Positions 1 through 7,152 of a stretch of 64,000 bases of DNA are shown one piece after another (positions within the stretch are counted from its first letter, which is position 1; the number at the start of each line of letters is the position of its first letter). The stretch covers positions 1-64,000 of the forward strand of contig SVOC01000011.1 in assembly GCA_015066625.1 (NCBI GenBank), in the 5' to 3' direction. Below the pieces are notes generated by a model. That model made no database searches and was not told where the DNA came from. It saw only the letters and a list, made by a program, of their open reading frames with translations. Made by a program: the position numbers and the translations under genes. The stretch comes from Oscillospiraceae bacterium (GTDB lineage Bacteria; Bacillota; Clostridia; Oscillospirales; Acutalibacteraceae).

Positions 1-1245
1 CGCAACGCACGGAGATGAGCCGAAAGTTTTACCGCCTGCGGAAACTATTTTGCCGTAATCCGAAACGTCTCCCCAATTATCGAGAGAAGTTGACCTCTTG
101 CAATAAATCGGATTCATAAAAATACCGACCATCTCATAAACTATCAAGTATTCGCCGTTGCCCATCTTTGCAATCGAAATCATACCCGGTCTGAGCGAAG
201 AATCGGAACAGGCAACGCATTCAAACTTCTCGCTCCAATTAACAAGGTCGGTTGTGTATTTATAAACAAGCTTCTGCGAATGCTCGGGGTCTGAATCGTC
301 AGAATAGAAACAGAAAAGTCTGCCTGTTTCTTCCTCATAAATCAAATATGGCTCCCATACTCTCCAATCTATTCCGCCTGCTTTGTCAACGTTGCAGAAA
401 GCGTTGAACGATTTGCCCGCATCGTTGCTTGAATAAAGGGTTATCGTGCTGTCCGTAACGCCTTCGCCGTATATTGACGTTGCGGCAAGAATGACCGTGC
501 CCTTTTCAAAATCGCCGATATCCGCAGGCAACTCATAAAGGAACGGCATCCATTCGTTCCAGTAGCCTTCGTTAAGGTTGTCTTTCACCGTGCAGACGTA
601 TTGCCACGTTTCAGCATCATCGTTGCTCTCGTATATGGGATAAGTGTCGCCCCACTTCTCAAACGTTGCGAGCAACTTGCCGTTATCAGCTTCGTTCTTC
701 TGATGGCGAAGCTTTATGATTGAGGGATATTCAACCACGTTTGCGTTGTTATCCGCAGGAACATATATATCGTTCACGGACTTAATCTCAAACTCAATCG
801 GCAGATGCTTATATTCAAAATTCAGACCTGCACTCGGAAACAGCGTTCCAAAAACCGTCAGCAACGCAAGCAAAAAACGAAAAAGAACCATTTTAACATA
901 ATAAATCTGCAAATCAATATCTTTTATAAATCTGCTGTTTGAGTGGACAAAGCCTCTCGGAACAGCAATTTCGTGTTTATATGGTTTTCGTTTTCGGAAA
1001 CCGTGAATATATAATGCTTCGCTCATACAGAATACACCTTGAGGAACAGCGGCAAGAATAACATCTCTCTTGTCGCTTATCCTCAAGTTTTTTATTTTAT
1101 ACAACCCGTGTTTAATTCTGACAATATCGCCGTTTTGACAAAGCTGATTGATACAGTATCCGCTTATTCCTGCCGATTTTAGTTCCGCAGTTGTCGCAAA
1201 ACCGTTAGGGAAGTTTTTCTCTGTCAGTTTATCCTGATGATTCAT
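1..1245 (-). CDS. AbiEi-like helix-turn-helix fused in frame to a sialidase-like propeller (partial)
   Basis: The frame is open from an ATG at 1245 (preceded by GAAGGTG) to the window edge, 415 codons with no stop. Residues 1-118 look like the N-terminal half of an AbiEi-type antitoxin: a winged-helix segment, a KHGLYKI turn, then SEALYIHGF and VPRG. The match stops at about residue 117 (QIYYVK). At residue 119 a signal-peptide-like hydrophobic run begins (MVLFRFLLALLTVFG), followed by a secreted-type domain with Asp-box-like turns SNDDAETW (207-214) and SNDAGKSF (273-280), as in BNR/sialidase-fold glycosidases. The inner ATG at 891 has no visible ribosome site, so translation probably starts at 1245. 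The product could be a real HTH-membrane-propeller protein or the scar of an insertion. Sialidase activity itself is not shown, and the C-terminus is missing. Confidence 0.7.
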   Translation of the reverse strand, partial: MNHQDKLTEKNFPNGFATTAELKSAGISGYCINQLCQNGDIVRIKHGLYKIKNLRISDKRDVILAAVPQGVFCMSEALYIHGFRKRKPYKHEIAVPRGFVHSNSRFIKDIDLQIYYVKMVLFRFLLALLTVFGTLFPSAGLNFEYKHLPIEFEIKSVNDIYVPADNNANVVEYPSIIKLRHQKNEADNGKLLATFEKWGDTYPIYESNDDAETWQYVCTVKDNLNEGYWNEWMPFLYELPADIGDFEKGTVILAATSIYGEGVTDSTITLYSSNDAGKSFNAFCNVDKAGGIDWRVWEPYLIYEEETGRLFCFYSDDSDPEHSQKLVYKYTTDLVNWSEKFECVACSDSSLRPGMISIAKMGNGEYLIVYEMVGIFMNPIYCKRSTSLDNWGDVSDYGKIVSAGGKTFGSSPCVA

Positions 1246-1266
1246 AGTGCACCTTCTTTTGAGTCG

Positions 1267-1295
1267 ATTGTATCATAAAAAGGTGCTTCAATCAA
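1267..1295 (-). promoter_or_regulatory. Sigma-A-type promoter of the AbiEi-like/propeller ORF
   Basis: Read on the minus strand, TTGATT and TACAAT are separated by 17 bases, and the ATG at 1245 lies about 20 bases downstream. Transcription from here would cover the antitoxin-like part first. Confidence 0.55.
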
Positions 1296-1707
1296 GATTT
1301 TATGTAAAATTCTGTAGATTATTACGTTTAATAATTCTCAATTATTAAGATTCATAAATCCTTTATTATCAGCAACTTTTTTAACATCTGATTTTTTGCG
1401 AATTATCACATAACGTAATCTTACATACTTTCACTGTAGAACGGCAATAGGAGAAGCTGATTAGTCGGAAAGGTGTTTTGACTAATCGGTCGTGTATGCT
1501 CCGATGCACGAAAAAAGCAAGCATTTAAACCGCAGCGGATACATCGACAGGTGAACGGAGATAAATTTGTTGATGTTATGCTGCAGACAATTTTTTTGAA
1601 AGGATGTTGCCCGAAAAGCAAAATCGCAGCCCCTTGTCATCAGCGGAATTTTTTAAAGCTGATGAAGTGTGATGCGGCGTTTGTTTGTTGCTGAAAAAAC
1701 ATTAAAA

Positions 1708-1736
1708 CAACTTTGAGGGAAGCTTCTTCAAAGTTG
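1708..1736. repeat. Inverted repeat CAACTTTGA / TCAAAGTTG
   Basis: Perfect 9-base arms flank a spacer that contains the palindrome GAAGCTTC. It could fold as a hairpin in RNA or bind a dimeric protein. No T-run follows, so it is not a typical terminator. Confidence 0.6.
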
Positions 1737-1799
1737 CATCTTATGAACAAAAGCAATAAACAACGCAGCGTCACAAAAGACCGTTTTTTCGGTCTGTTT

Positions 1800-1852
1800 C
1801 GTTAGGGGTTATCACGAAAATATCGTGATTTTTACGTGATAACCACCTAACG
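1800..1852. repeat. Near-perfect 17/18-base inverted repeat with an inner repeated half-site
   Basis: The left arm 1800-1816 and right arm 1835-1852 match as CGTTAGG(T)GGTTATCACG, differing by a single inserted base. The spacer carries a third CGTGAT unit, so the right half can pair in two ways. It lies 200 bases upstream of the recombinase start at 2054 and is a candidate recombination or operator site. Confidence 0.65.
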
Positions 1853-2053
1853 AGGTTTTTTGAGCGAAAAGAGAAAGAATTTCTTGCTCAGAAACTTTGG
1901 TGTGAACAGGACGGCAACCTGTTCAACCGGCCTTTTCTCGGCGACAGAATGTATTTTCTGTATGGAAATTGAGACATCGCCATTGATTTAACAAACGGGT
2001 TGGCAGAAACACCAACTGAAAAATGTTTCAATATAAACGAAAGGAATGTTGCC

Positions 2054-3022
2054 ATGTCAAAGCAAAACAAAGTCAGAGGCAAAAGCATCACAAGACAACT
2101 GCGTGATGAAACAGAAGCTTTTTTGTCAACAAAAAGCTTTGGTACTCAGAAAAACTATCGCAAATGGCTTGATGCATATATCAAATATTGCCGTGAACAT
2201 CACAACTGCAAAACACACGATGAATGTTTTATGCACATTCAGGATTACGCTGATTATCTGCAAGGTAAGTACAGTGCATCTACCGTACACAGCTATCTTG
2301 CGGCGGTGTGCGGATTCTATAATGTTCCGATGGATTTGATTACGAAGCCTATCCGTCATACTGCCGAGTATACAAAATCCCGTTCGGATAACGGAAAGAA
2401 AATTCGTGCGGACAACAACATCGATAATCCTCGTTATGAACGCTCGGTTTCGTTTCAGAGGGTTGTGGGGATAAGAGCATCCGAGCTTGCCAAACTTGAG
2501 GGTCGGGATCTTGTTACGGACGAATCGGGACATTTATGTGTTTTCGTCAAAAACGGAAAGGGCGGCAAAGATTCTCTTCAGAGAATCCTGCCTGAAGATG
2601 AAGTTTTCATCAGCGAATATTTTAATGTCGGCGAAAAAGAAAAAGTTTTTCAGCCGATCGAACTTTCCAATTCTATTGACTATCATCACATCAGGGCTGA
2701 AAATGCCAAAAGATGTTATGGCTATTATCTGAATAAAATCAACACAGAAGAAGGTTATGCCGAAAAACTTGCAGACGAAATCCGTCTGCGTTGGAAATTG
2801 CACTGCACAAAGAAACTGCCTGATGGCACGATAGTTCACAAACCTTTTGACGAAAAAAAAATCAAAGGTACATACAAAATAAGAGGTAAGAATAAAGCGT
2901 TAGCAATCAAATACGGTTTTGCAACTGAATACAATAACCTTGCACTTGCTGCAGTATCAATTTTTCACTTGGCGCACTGGAGAAATAATGTGACTGTGCA
3001 GTCATATCTTTTATCTCACTAA
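2054..3022 (+). CDS. Tyrosine recombinase with a long catalytic-domain insertion
   Basis: Start chosen at the ATG at 2054, preceded by AAAGGAA; 322 residues. Residues about 13-100 fit a SAM-like core-binding domain. The catalytic set can be read as R141 (in GIRASELAKL), a Lys in NGKGGK (167-172), H211 and R214 (HHIR), H308 (LAHW) and the nucleophile Y318 (TVQSYLL). HxxR and the LxH box are about 94 residues apart, much more than in ordinary integrases. The basic inserted region includes YKIRGKNKALA (274-284). It converges with the integrase at 3039-4214, leaving 16 bases between stop codons. Substrate sites are unknown; the inverted repeats upstream are candidates. Confidence 0.75.
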   Translation: MSKQNKVRGKSITRQLRDETEAFLSTKSFGTQKNYRKWLDAYIKYCREHHNCKTHDECFMHIQDYADYLQGKYSASTVHSYLAAVCGFYNVPMDLITKPIRHTAEYTKSRSDNGKKIRADNNIDNPRYERSVSFQRVVGIRASELAKLEGRDLVTDESGHLCVFVKNGKGGKDSLQRILPEDEVFISEYFNVGEKEKVFQPIELSNSIDYHHIRAENAKRCYGYYLNKINTEEGYAEKLADEIRLRWKLHCTKKLPDGTIVHKPFDEKKIKGTYKIRGKNKALAIKYGFATEYNNLALAAVSIFHLAHWRNNVTVQSYLLSH

Positions 3023-3038
3023 AAGCAATGCCGACGGG

Positions 3039-4214
3039 TTAACCGCCGACATTGAGTGAAATAGAGTTGGACAATGCCTCGCTGGCTTTAGCCTGAACCT
3101 TTGCAAAAACATGAGCGTAGATATTAAGCGTTGTTGTAGGATCAGAATGTCCGAGCGATGCTGAAACCTGATTAACATTGCAGTTAAATTCAATTAAGGC
3201 AGTAGCATTGAAGTGACGAAAACTATGAACATTCACATAGCGGATTCCTTCTTTTTTACAGAATTTTTGAAGCCAATGTCTCGGAGTATCGGGACCCATA
3301 GGCAAACCGTTCCAAGCAGTGAAAAGTCTGTCTGTTTTATGCCAGGCATCACCGAGTTTTGCTATATTTTCATCCTGTTCTGCTTTAAGTTCCCGTATTG
3401 CGTTTATTACTTCATCATTAACTTTCAGGCTTCTGTAACCGTTTTCGGTTTTCGGAGTTCCCGTTATTATACCTTTTTCTTTAGAATAAACCGAAGTTCT
3501 GTTTATACTGATAACTTGATTTTCAAAATCAATATCGCTCCATTCAAGCCCAAGGATTTCGCCTTTTCTGAAGCCCGTAAACATTGCGATGATGAAAAAC
3601 ACTTTATATTTCAAAGGTGCTTTTTCACAAAGGAGATTTACCAACGTCTGCATTTCCTCTAAATCATATATTTCACGCTTTTTAGTTTCAACCTTAACAG
3701 TGTGTACTCCTTTGCAAGGGTCTTTCAAATACATATTATAATATCTTGCGGCAAAATCATATACATCGGATATAAAGCCTTTATAGAGTTTCTGTGTTTT
3801 GACTGAAAGCCCTTTACCCGTGTGTTTATTTGTACCTTCCTGAGCAAGGCTGTTGATAAATTTCCGAATATGAGCCGTTGTAATGCGGTCGAGCCTTAAA
3901 TGACCGATTGCTTTATATGTTCTGTCCTTGCAGTCCTTAAGACGTTCAAGCGTAAGCTGCTTGTGGTTTCCTTCAAGTTCCGCTTGTGCCAGAAACATTT
4001 CGGCCATTACTTCAAACTTAACATTAGCCGATACAAACGAACCCGTTTTAACTTCTTCCTCAAATATCACAAACTGCTTCTGGCATTCCTTCTCAATCTG
4101 TTTCGGAGTCATTCCCGCTTCGGGTATCCAGGTTTTAGTAACGATATTCTGTGTACCGTCAGCTTTGTAACCATCATAAATTTTAAAACGGTATCCATTT
4201 CCTCTTTTTTTCAA
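3039..4214 (-). CDS. int: Tn916/phage-type tyrosine integrase
   Basis: 391 residues from a TTG start at 4214 with a weak ribosome site (ATAGGTAGA). Layout is typical of Int proteins of Gram-positive integrative elements: an N-terminal arm-binding domain (about 1-60), a SAM-like core-binding domain (about 65-165) and a catalytic domain with R216 (TGFRKGEI), H330 and R333 (HSFRH), H356 (LGHSD) and Y366 (NIYAH). It should cut and rejoin DNA at an attachment site. It is divergent from the excisionase-like gene at 4345 and lies about 500 bases from tRNA-Pro, a common kind of target. No other element genes such as a relaxase or replication protein lie between it and the tRNA, so the element is either reduced or extends past the left edge. 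Confidence 0.9.
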   Translation of the reverse strand: MKKRGNGYRFKIYDGYKADGTQNIVTKTWIPEAGMTPKQIEKECQKQFVIFEEEVKTGSFVSANVKFEVMAEMFLAQAELEGNHKQLTLERLKDCKDRTYKAIGHLRLDRITTAHIRKFINSLAQEGTNKHTGKGLSVKTQKLYKGFISDVYDFAARYYNMYLKDPCKGVHTVKVETKKREIYDLEEMQTLVNLLCEKAPLKYKVFFIIAMFTGFRKGEILGLEWSDIDFENQVISINRTSVYSKEKGIITGTPKTENGYRSLKVNDEVINAIRELKAEQDENIAKLGDAWHKTDRLFTAWNGLPMGPDTPRHWLQKFCKKEGIRYVNVHSFRHFNATALIEFNCNVNQVSASLGHSDPTTTLNIYAHVFAKVQAKASEALSNSISLNVGG

Positions 4215-4255
4215 TTCTACCTATAAAACCATCTTCTTTCGTAAATAATTCAGCA

Positions 4256-4327
4256 AACGTACATTTGTTCTGTTTGCATATTAATTATAACTCAAGATTA
4301 ATAAAACGTCAACGTACGTAACGTACA
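4256..4327. promoter_or_regulatory. int-xis intergenic region with repeated AACGTAC units
   Basis: Three direct copies of AACGTAC occur at 4256-4262, 4311-4317 and 4320-4326 between the divergent integrase and excisionase-like genes. The last two are almost contiguous and just upstream of the GGAGG of the small gene. They are likely binding sites for a regulator or for the excisionase-like protein. Confidence 0.45.
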
Positions 4328-4344
4328 AACTTGGAGGTGATAAA

Positions 4345-4545
4345 ATGTCCATGGCCCCTAAAATGCGCACAATAAAGCAGGCAATTAAAGAAATAAAAGA
4401 GTATGACAGTAAGACCGCTTTAACAGAAAGAGGTCTTCGCAGGCTCGTTGAGGAAAAGAAAATTGTTTCTACCCTTATTGGGAACAGAAACTTGATTGAT
4501 ATGGATCAGCTTTATGATTATTTATCGGGCAAAAATCGCTCATAA
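4345..4545 (+). CDS. xis: Small excisionase-like DNA-binding protein
   Basis: 66 residues from the ATG at 4345 with a strong GGAGGTGATAAA site. The sequence fits a MerR/excisionase-type winged helix: a first helix (IKQAIKEIKEYD), a recognition stretch (TERGLRRLVEEKKI), then a wing and a helix ending DMDQLYDYL. Proteins of this kind direct integrases toward excision or repress int. Its position head-to-head with the integrase supports that role. A plain helix-turn-helix repressor of the element is the main alternative. Confidence 0.65.
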   Translation: MSMAPKMRTIKQAIKEIKEYDSKTALTERGLRRLVEEKKIVSTLIGNRNLIDMDQLYDYLSGKNRS

Positions 4546-4569
4546 AAACACCCGATAAGACCCACGCAA

Positions 4570-4608
4570 AAAGCCGGGAGGCCTTGATACTAAAGGCTTC
4601 CCGGCTTT
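4570..4608. terminator. Hairpin terminator after the excisionase-like gene
   Basis: AAAGCCGGGAGGCCTT pairs with AAGGCTTCCCGGCTTT apart from one mismatch. The tail is A-rich on the left and TTTC on the right, so it may act on either strand. Confidence 0.6.
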
Positions 4609-4620
4609 CGTGATGTTCAG

Positions 4621-4642
4621 AATAAGGACCAAATAAGGACCA
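4621..4642. repeat. Tandem 11-base repeat AATAAGGACCA
   Basis: Two exact adjacent copies at 4621-4631 and 4632-4642, between the excisionase-like gene and the tRNA-Pro terminator. Tandem direct repeats of this size next to an att site can be arm-type integrase binding sites. That role is inference. Confidence 0.5.
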
Positions 4643-4659
4643 TTTGCGAGTTTTTGAAG

Positions 4660-4703
4660 AAAAGTAAAAAGCTGAAACCGTTGTATATCAACGATTTCAG
4701 CCT
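4660..4703 (-). terminator. Rho-independent terminator of tRNA-Pro
   Basis: Arms 4671-4683 and 4689-4701 pair over 12 of 13 positions (GCTGAAA..CGTTG), followed on the minus strand by TTTTTACTTT. It lies directly 3' of the tRNA. Confidence 0.75.
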
Positions 4704-4712
4704 TCTTTAAGA

Positions 4713-4788
4713 TGGTCCGAGTGGCGAGACTTGAACTCACGGCCTCTTGACCCCCAGTCAAGCGCGCTACCAACTGCGCCACACCCGG
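4713..4788 (-). tRNA. tRNA-Pro(GGG)
   Basis: A full cloverleaf is visible on the minus strand: acceptor CCGGGTG/CACTCGG with one G-U pair, D stem GCGC/GCGC, anticodon stem CTTGA/TCAAG with loop CTGGGGG (anticodon GGG, reading CCC), T stem GTGAG/CTCGC with loop TTCAAGT, discriminator A and an encoded CCA. It has its own promoter upstream and terminator downstream. Its 3' end faces the integrase segment, which is the usual geometry for an integration target. Confidence 0.95.
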
Positions 4789-4822
4789 ATTTTATGCTGA
4801 GCTTTCGTGCTCAACGAATGCT

Positions 4823-4850
4823 ATTATAACATAGAATTGTGAAATGTCAA
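4823..4850 (-). promoter_or_regulatory. Promoter of tRNA-Pro
   Basis: On the minus strand TTGACA and TATAAT are exact consensus boxes 16 bases apart, about 35 bases before the tRNA 5' end. Confidence 0.8.
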
Positions 4851-4944
4851 GACAAAATTTCAAAAAAATCAAAAATTTTTCGATGAATTAAAACAGGGGA
4901 GAGTCGCATATGACAAAGCATTTTGTTATCGGTTTAACATACCG

Positions 4945-5469
4945 TCAATCAATGGGTAAATCAATGTCTGTATTATATTCTTTGTCAATAAAAATGATGT
5001 CTGCGTTATGTTTTTGAGCCTCTTTCAGACAGAATGCATTTTCTTTTATAAAAAATTCGGGTGAGCAGGACTTATCATACAAGCGATTTTCAATAATATT
5101 TTCATACCCGATTATATCGTCAAAATGATTTCTGATGTAGTTTTCACTCATTACAAGACAGATGAATTTTATGTTTTCAGCATATTCGGCAGAAAAATCC
5201 TTTTGCCAGTCGAAAGGTATATAACAGCCTTCAACAATAAGATTTTGTTTGTTTTCGATGGCGGTTTTGATTATTTCACGCACAACAGGCCACAGATATT
5301 CCGTGAGCTCCTTGGTACTGCTCAGGGGAGTAAGGCCGGTGTTTTTACTGCGTATCATACCCATTTTCAGATGGTCGATTGATAAATAAGGGTATTTATA
5401 CTTTTCCAGCAGTTTCTGTGCGAGAAGAGTTTTGCCGGTATGAGATGCACCTGTAATCAGAATAATCAT
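4945..5469 (-). CDS. P-loop kinase-like protein
   Basis: 174 residues, start at 5469 behind GAGAGGAAA. A Walker A motif GASHTGKT (7-14) near the N-terminus, a hydrophobic strand LIVEGCYIPF (residues about 75-84) and a short length resemble small nucleotide or sugar kinases and AAA-type ATP-binding proteins. The substrate cannot be told from sequence. It is the third gene of an apparent operon after the pfkB-type kinase and trmB, 24 bases behind trmB. The function is probably phosphoryl transfer to a small metabolite, but I do not recognise a named family member. Confidence 0.6.
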   Translation of the reverse strand: MIILITGASHTGKTLLAQKLLEKYKYPYLSIDHLKMGMIRSKNTGLTPLSSTKELTEYLWPVVREIIKTAIENKQNLIVEGCYIPFDWQKDFSAEYAENIKFICLVMSENYIRNHFDDIIGYENIIENRLYDKSCSPEFFIKENAFCLKEAQKHNADIIFIDKEYNTDIDLPID

Positions 5470-5493
5470 ATTTTTGATTTCCTCTCGGGAGGT

Positions 5494-6162
5494 TTATTTT
5501 ATATATGCTTCCAGTCTGTATATCGGCATACCCAGTGATGCAAATTTCTGTTCGTATTCGGTTTCAATATTTCCTTCAAAATCACTGTTGTGAAGGTCAA
5601 GGGAGATGTTTTTCAGGCTGAATCCAAAGCCCGTAAGCTGCTCTATCGAATACTCAAAGAAGTGCATATTATCGGTTTTCTGATGTATTTCTGCACCGGG
5701 CTTGAGCACGGCTTTGTAGCTTTTAAGAAAGCGTTCATTTGTCAAACGGTGGTTTGCATATCTCTTTTTGGGGTAGGGACAGGAAAAATTGAGATATATG
5801 CGTTCGATTGACTGGGGTTTTATATATTTTTCAAGATATTCAGCACCTGTATCGAGGAATTTCAGATTGGTAATTCCTTCTTTCATTGCGGTTTCGCAGG
5901 CAATAACAAGCACGTTTGAACACTTTTCAAGAGCAAGAACATTTATATTTGGGTTACGTTTTGCCAGTTCGCAGGCGAATCTTCCTTTGCCGCAACCGAT
6001 TTCAAGCACAACGGGATTGTCGTTTCCGAAAAGCTCCTGCATATCAAGATATTCCTTCTTTTCAATGGCGGTCACAAAATTACTGTCGTCGCTGAAAAGG
6101 GTGATGACATTGTTGCATTTTTCAAGGCGTTCATCAAGATGTTTCTTTTTTCTCATTCTCAT
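5494..6162 (-). CDS. trmB: tRNA (guanine-N7-)-methyltransferase TrmB
   Basis: 222 residues from the ATG at 6162 with AGGTGA upstream. It methylates G46 of tRNA using S-adenosylmethionine. The SAM-binding loop reads EIGCGKG (54-60), and the C-terminal half carries RLTNERFL, KTDN and EYEQKF, all typical of TrmB. The usual NFSDPWPKKRH motif is NFSCPYPKKRY here (125-135), so the conserved Asp is Cys128. Family assignment is firm and activity is less certain. It lies between a pfkB-type kinase (16 bases upstream) and a P-loop protein in one operon. Confidence 0.88.
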   Translation of the reverse strand: MRMRKKKHLDERLEKCNNVITLFSDDSNFVTAIEKKEYLDMQELFGNDNPVVLEIGCGKGRFACELAKRNPNINVLALEKCSNVLVIACETAMKEGITNLKFLDTGAEYLEKYIKPQSIERIYLNFSCPYPKKRYANHRLTNERFLKSYKAVLKPGAEIHQKTDNMHFFEYSIEQLTGFGFSLKNISLDLHNSDFEGNIETEYEQKFASLGMPIYRLEAYIK

Positions 6163-6178
6163 AATAATTCACCTGATT

Positions 6179-7024
6179 TCAATCTTTAGGTACCGCACCT
6201 CTGTGTGCAACCACAAAAGCACTGAGCTTTGCACCTGCTTCACCTGAGGCGGTTATATCTTTATTTTTCATATATTCACAAAGGAAGGCGGCACTGTAGC
6301 TGTCGCCTGCACCTACAGTTGAAACAACCTGTGTCTTTACTGCGGGAATATCATAGTATTCGCCGCTGGTTTTGTCATAAATCAAAGAACCGTTGCTGCC
6401 TTTGGTATACAGCACAAGACGGATGTTTTCAAAATTATCGCAAATGGACTTTACCGTTTCTCTTTCAAGGCTTTTTGCGGCATAAAGGCTGAATTTATGC
6501 AAAAGAGGTTCTTCTTCTTCGCTTATTTTCAGAATGGTTGCATTTTCAAGGCAAAGTCGGCAGGATTCTTCATCGTAACAGCCGGGACGCAAATTTATGT
6601 CACAGAAAATTTCTTTGAAGTCTCCTTTTTCAAGAATATTTTTCACCGCTTTACGGGAAACTTCATCACGCTGAATAAGTGTGCCGAATGCAAAAACATC
6701 GGCATCGTATTTGTTTTCTGTTACCGCAATTTTATCGTATGCGGCAGGACAGAGTACGTTGTATTCGGGGCTTCCGTCTCTAACGGTAACAAGGCACTGA
6801 CCTGTCGGCAAATCGTTTTTTTGAACATATGCAGTGTTTACGCCGAATTCATCAAGTTTTTCAAGTGCGGTTGTTGCGAGTTCATCATTACCCACCGCGG
6901 AAATCAGTGCACTTTCCGCCCCCAGGGCGGCACAGTGTGCGCAAAAATTCAGAGGTGCGCCTCCGATTTCAGCTTCACCGTTGAATATATCAAATATTAT
7001 TTCGCCTGTGGCAAGTATCTTCAT
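6179..7024 (-). CDS. PfkB-family carbohydrate kinase (fructokinase-like)
   Basis: 281 residues from the ATG at 7024 (ACGGAGCTG upstream); in-frame codons further up lack a ribosome site. The N-terminal GE motif (LATGEIIFD), a substrate-side GGAPLNF (21-27), DINLRPG (142-148) and the C-terminal VGAGDSYSAAF (237-247) with catalytic Asp are PfkB signatures. The pattern fits fructokinases, though ribokinase-like sugars cannot be excluded. It is the first gene of an operon with trmB and a P-loop protein, driven by the promoter at 7054-7082. Confidence 0.85.
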   Translation of the reverse strand: MKILATGEIIFDIFNGEAEIGGAPLNFCAHCAALGAESALISAVGNDELATTALEKLDEFGVNTAYVQKNDLPTGQCLVTVRDGSPEYNVLCPAAYDKIAVTENKYDADVFAFGTLIQRDEVSRKAVKNILEKGDFKEIFCDINLRPGCYDEESCRLCLENATILKISEEEEPLLHKFSLYAAKSLERETVKSICDNFENIRLVLYTKGSNGSLIYDKTSGEYYDIPAVKTQVVSTVGAGDSYSAAFLCEYMKNKDITASGEAGAKLSAFVVAHRGAVPKD

Positions 7025-7053
7025 AAAAACAGCTCCGTACGAATAATAGTTAA

Positions 7054-7082
7054 AGTATAACCTCAAAATTGATTAAAGTCAA
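7054..7082 (-). promoter_or_regulatory. Promoter of the pfkB-trmB operon
   Basis: TTGACT and TATACT on the minus strand with a 17-base spacer, about 30 bases before the kinase start. Confidence 0.7.
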
Positions 7083-7093
7083 ACCAAATGATA

Positions 7094-7122
7094 TTGAAAA
7101 ATACAATTTTGTGTGTTATTAT
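7094..7122 (+). promoter_or_regulatory. Promoter of the MraY-type gene
   Basis: TTGAAA and TATTAT separated by 17 bases, 30 bases upstream of the ATG at 7153. It is divergent from the pfkB promoter. Confidence 0.55.
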
Positions 7123-7152
7123 ATTTCGGTAATATTACTACGGAGGTATTTT

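Larger units (their letters stand above)
1296..2053. other. Gene-free stretch rich in short inverted repeats
   Basis: No convincing coding sequence is seen here. Short open frames lack ribosome sites and recognisable motifs. The stretch holds several inverted repeats: a hairpin at 1708-1736, AGACCG-N6-CGGTCT at 1778-1795, a long inverted repeat at 1800-1852 and GAACAGG/CCTGTTC near 1906-1926. Such clustering just upstream of a recombinase gene suggests recombination or regulatory sites, but this is inference. Confidence 0.5.

Noticed and set aside
716-901. Plus-strand ORF opposite the propeller domain
   Set aside because: Antisense to a clearly coding frame with family motifs on the minus strand.
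1421-1621. 66-codon minus-strand ORF in the gene-free stretch
   Set aside because: No ribosome site, Cys-rich random-looking composition and no motif.
4540-4782. Minus-strand ORF starting MAQLVARLTGGQEAVSSS
   Set aside because: It is the translation of the tRNA-Pro gene, its terminator and the adjacent hairpin; such ORFs over tRNA genes are artefacts.
4909-5016. Short plus-strand ORF behind GGGGAGAG
   Set aside because: About 35 codons, overlaps the 3' end of the kinase gene on the other strand, with no recognisable protein pattern or terminator.
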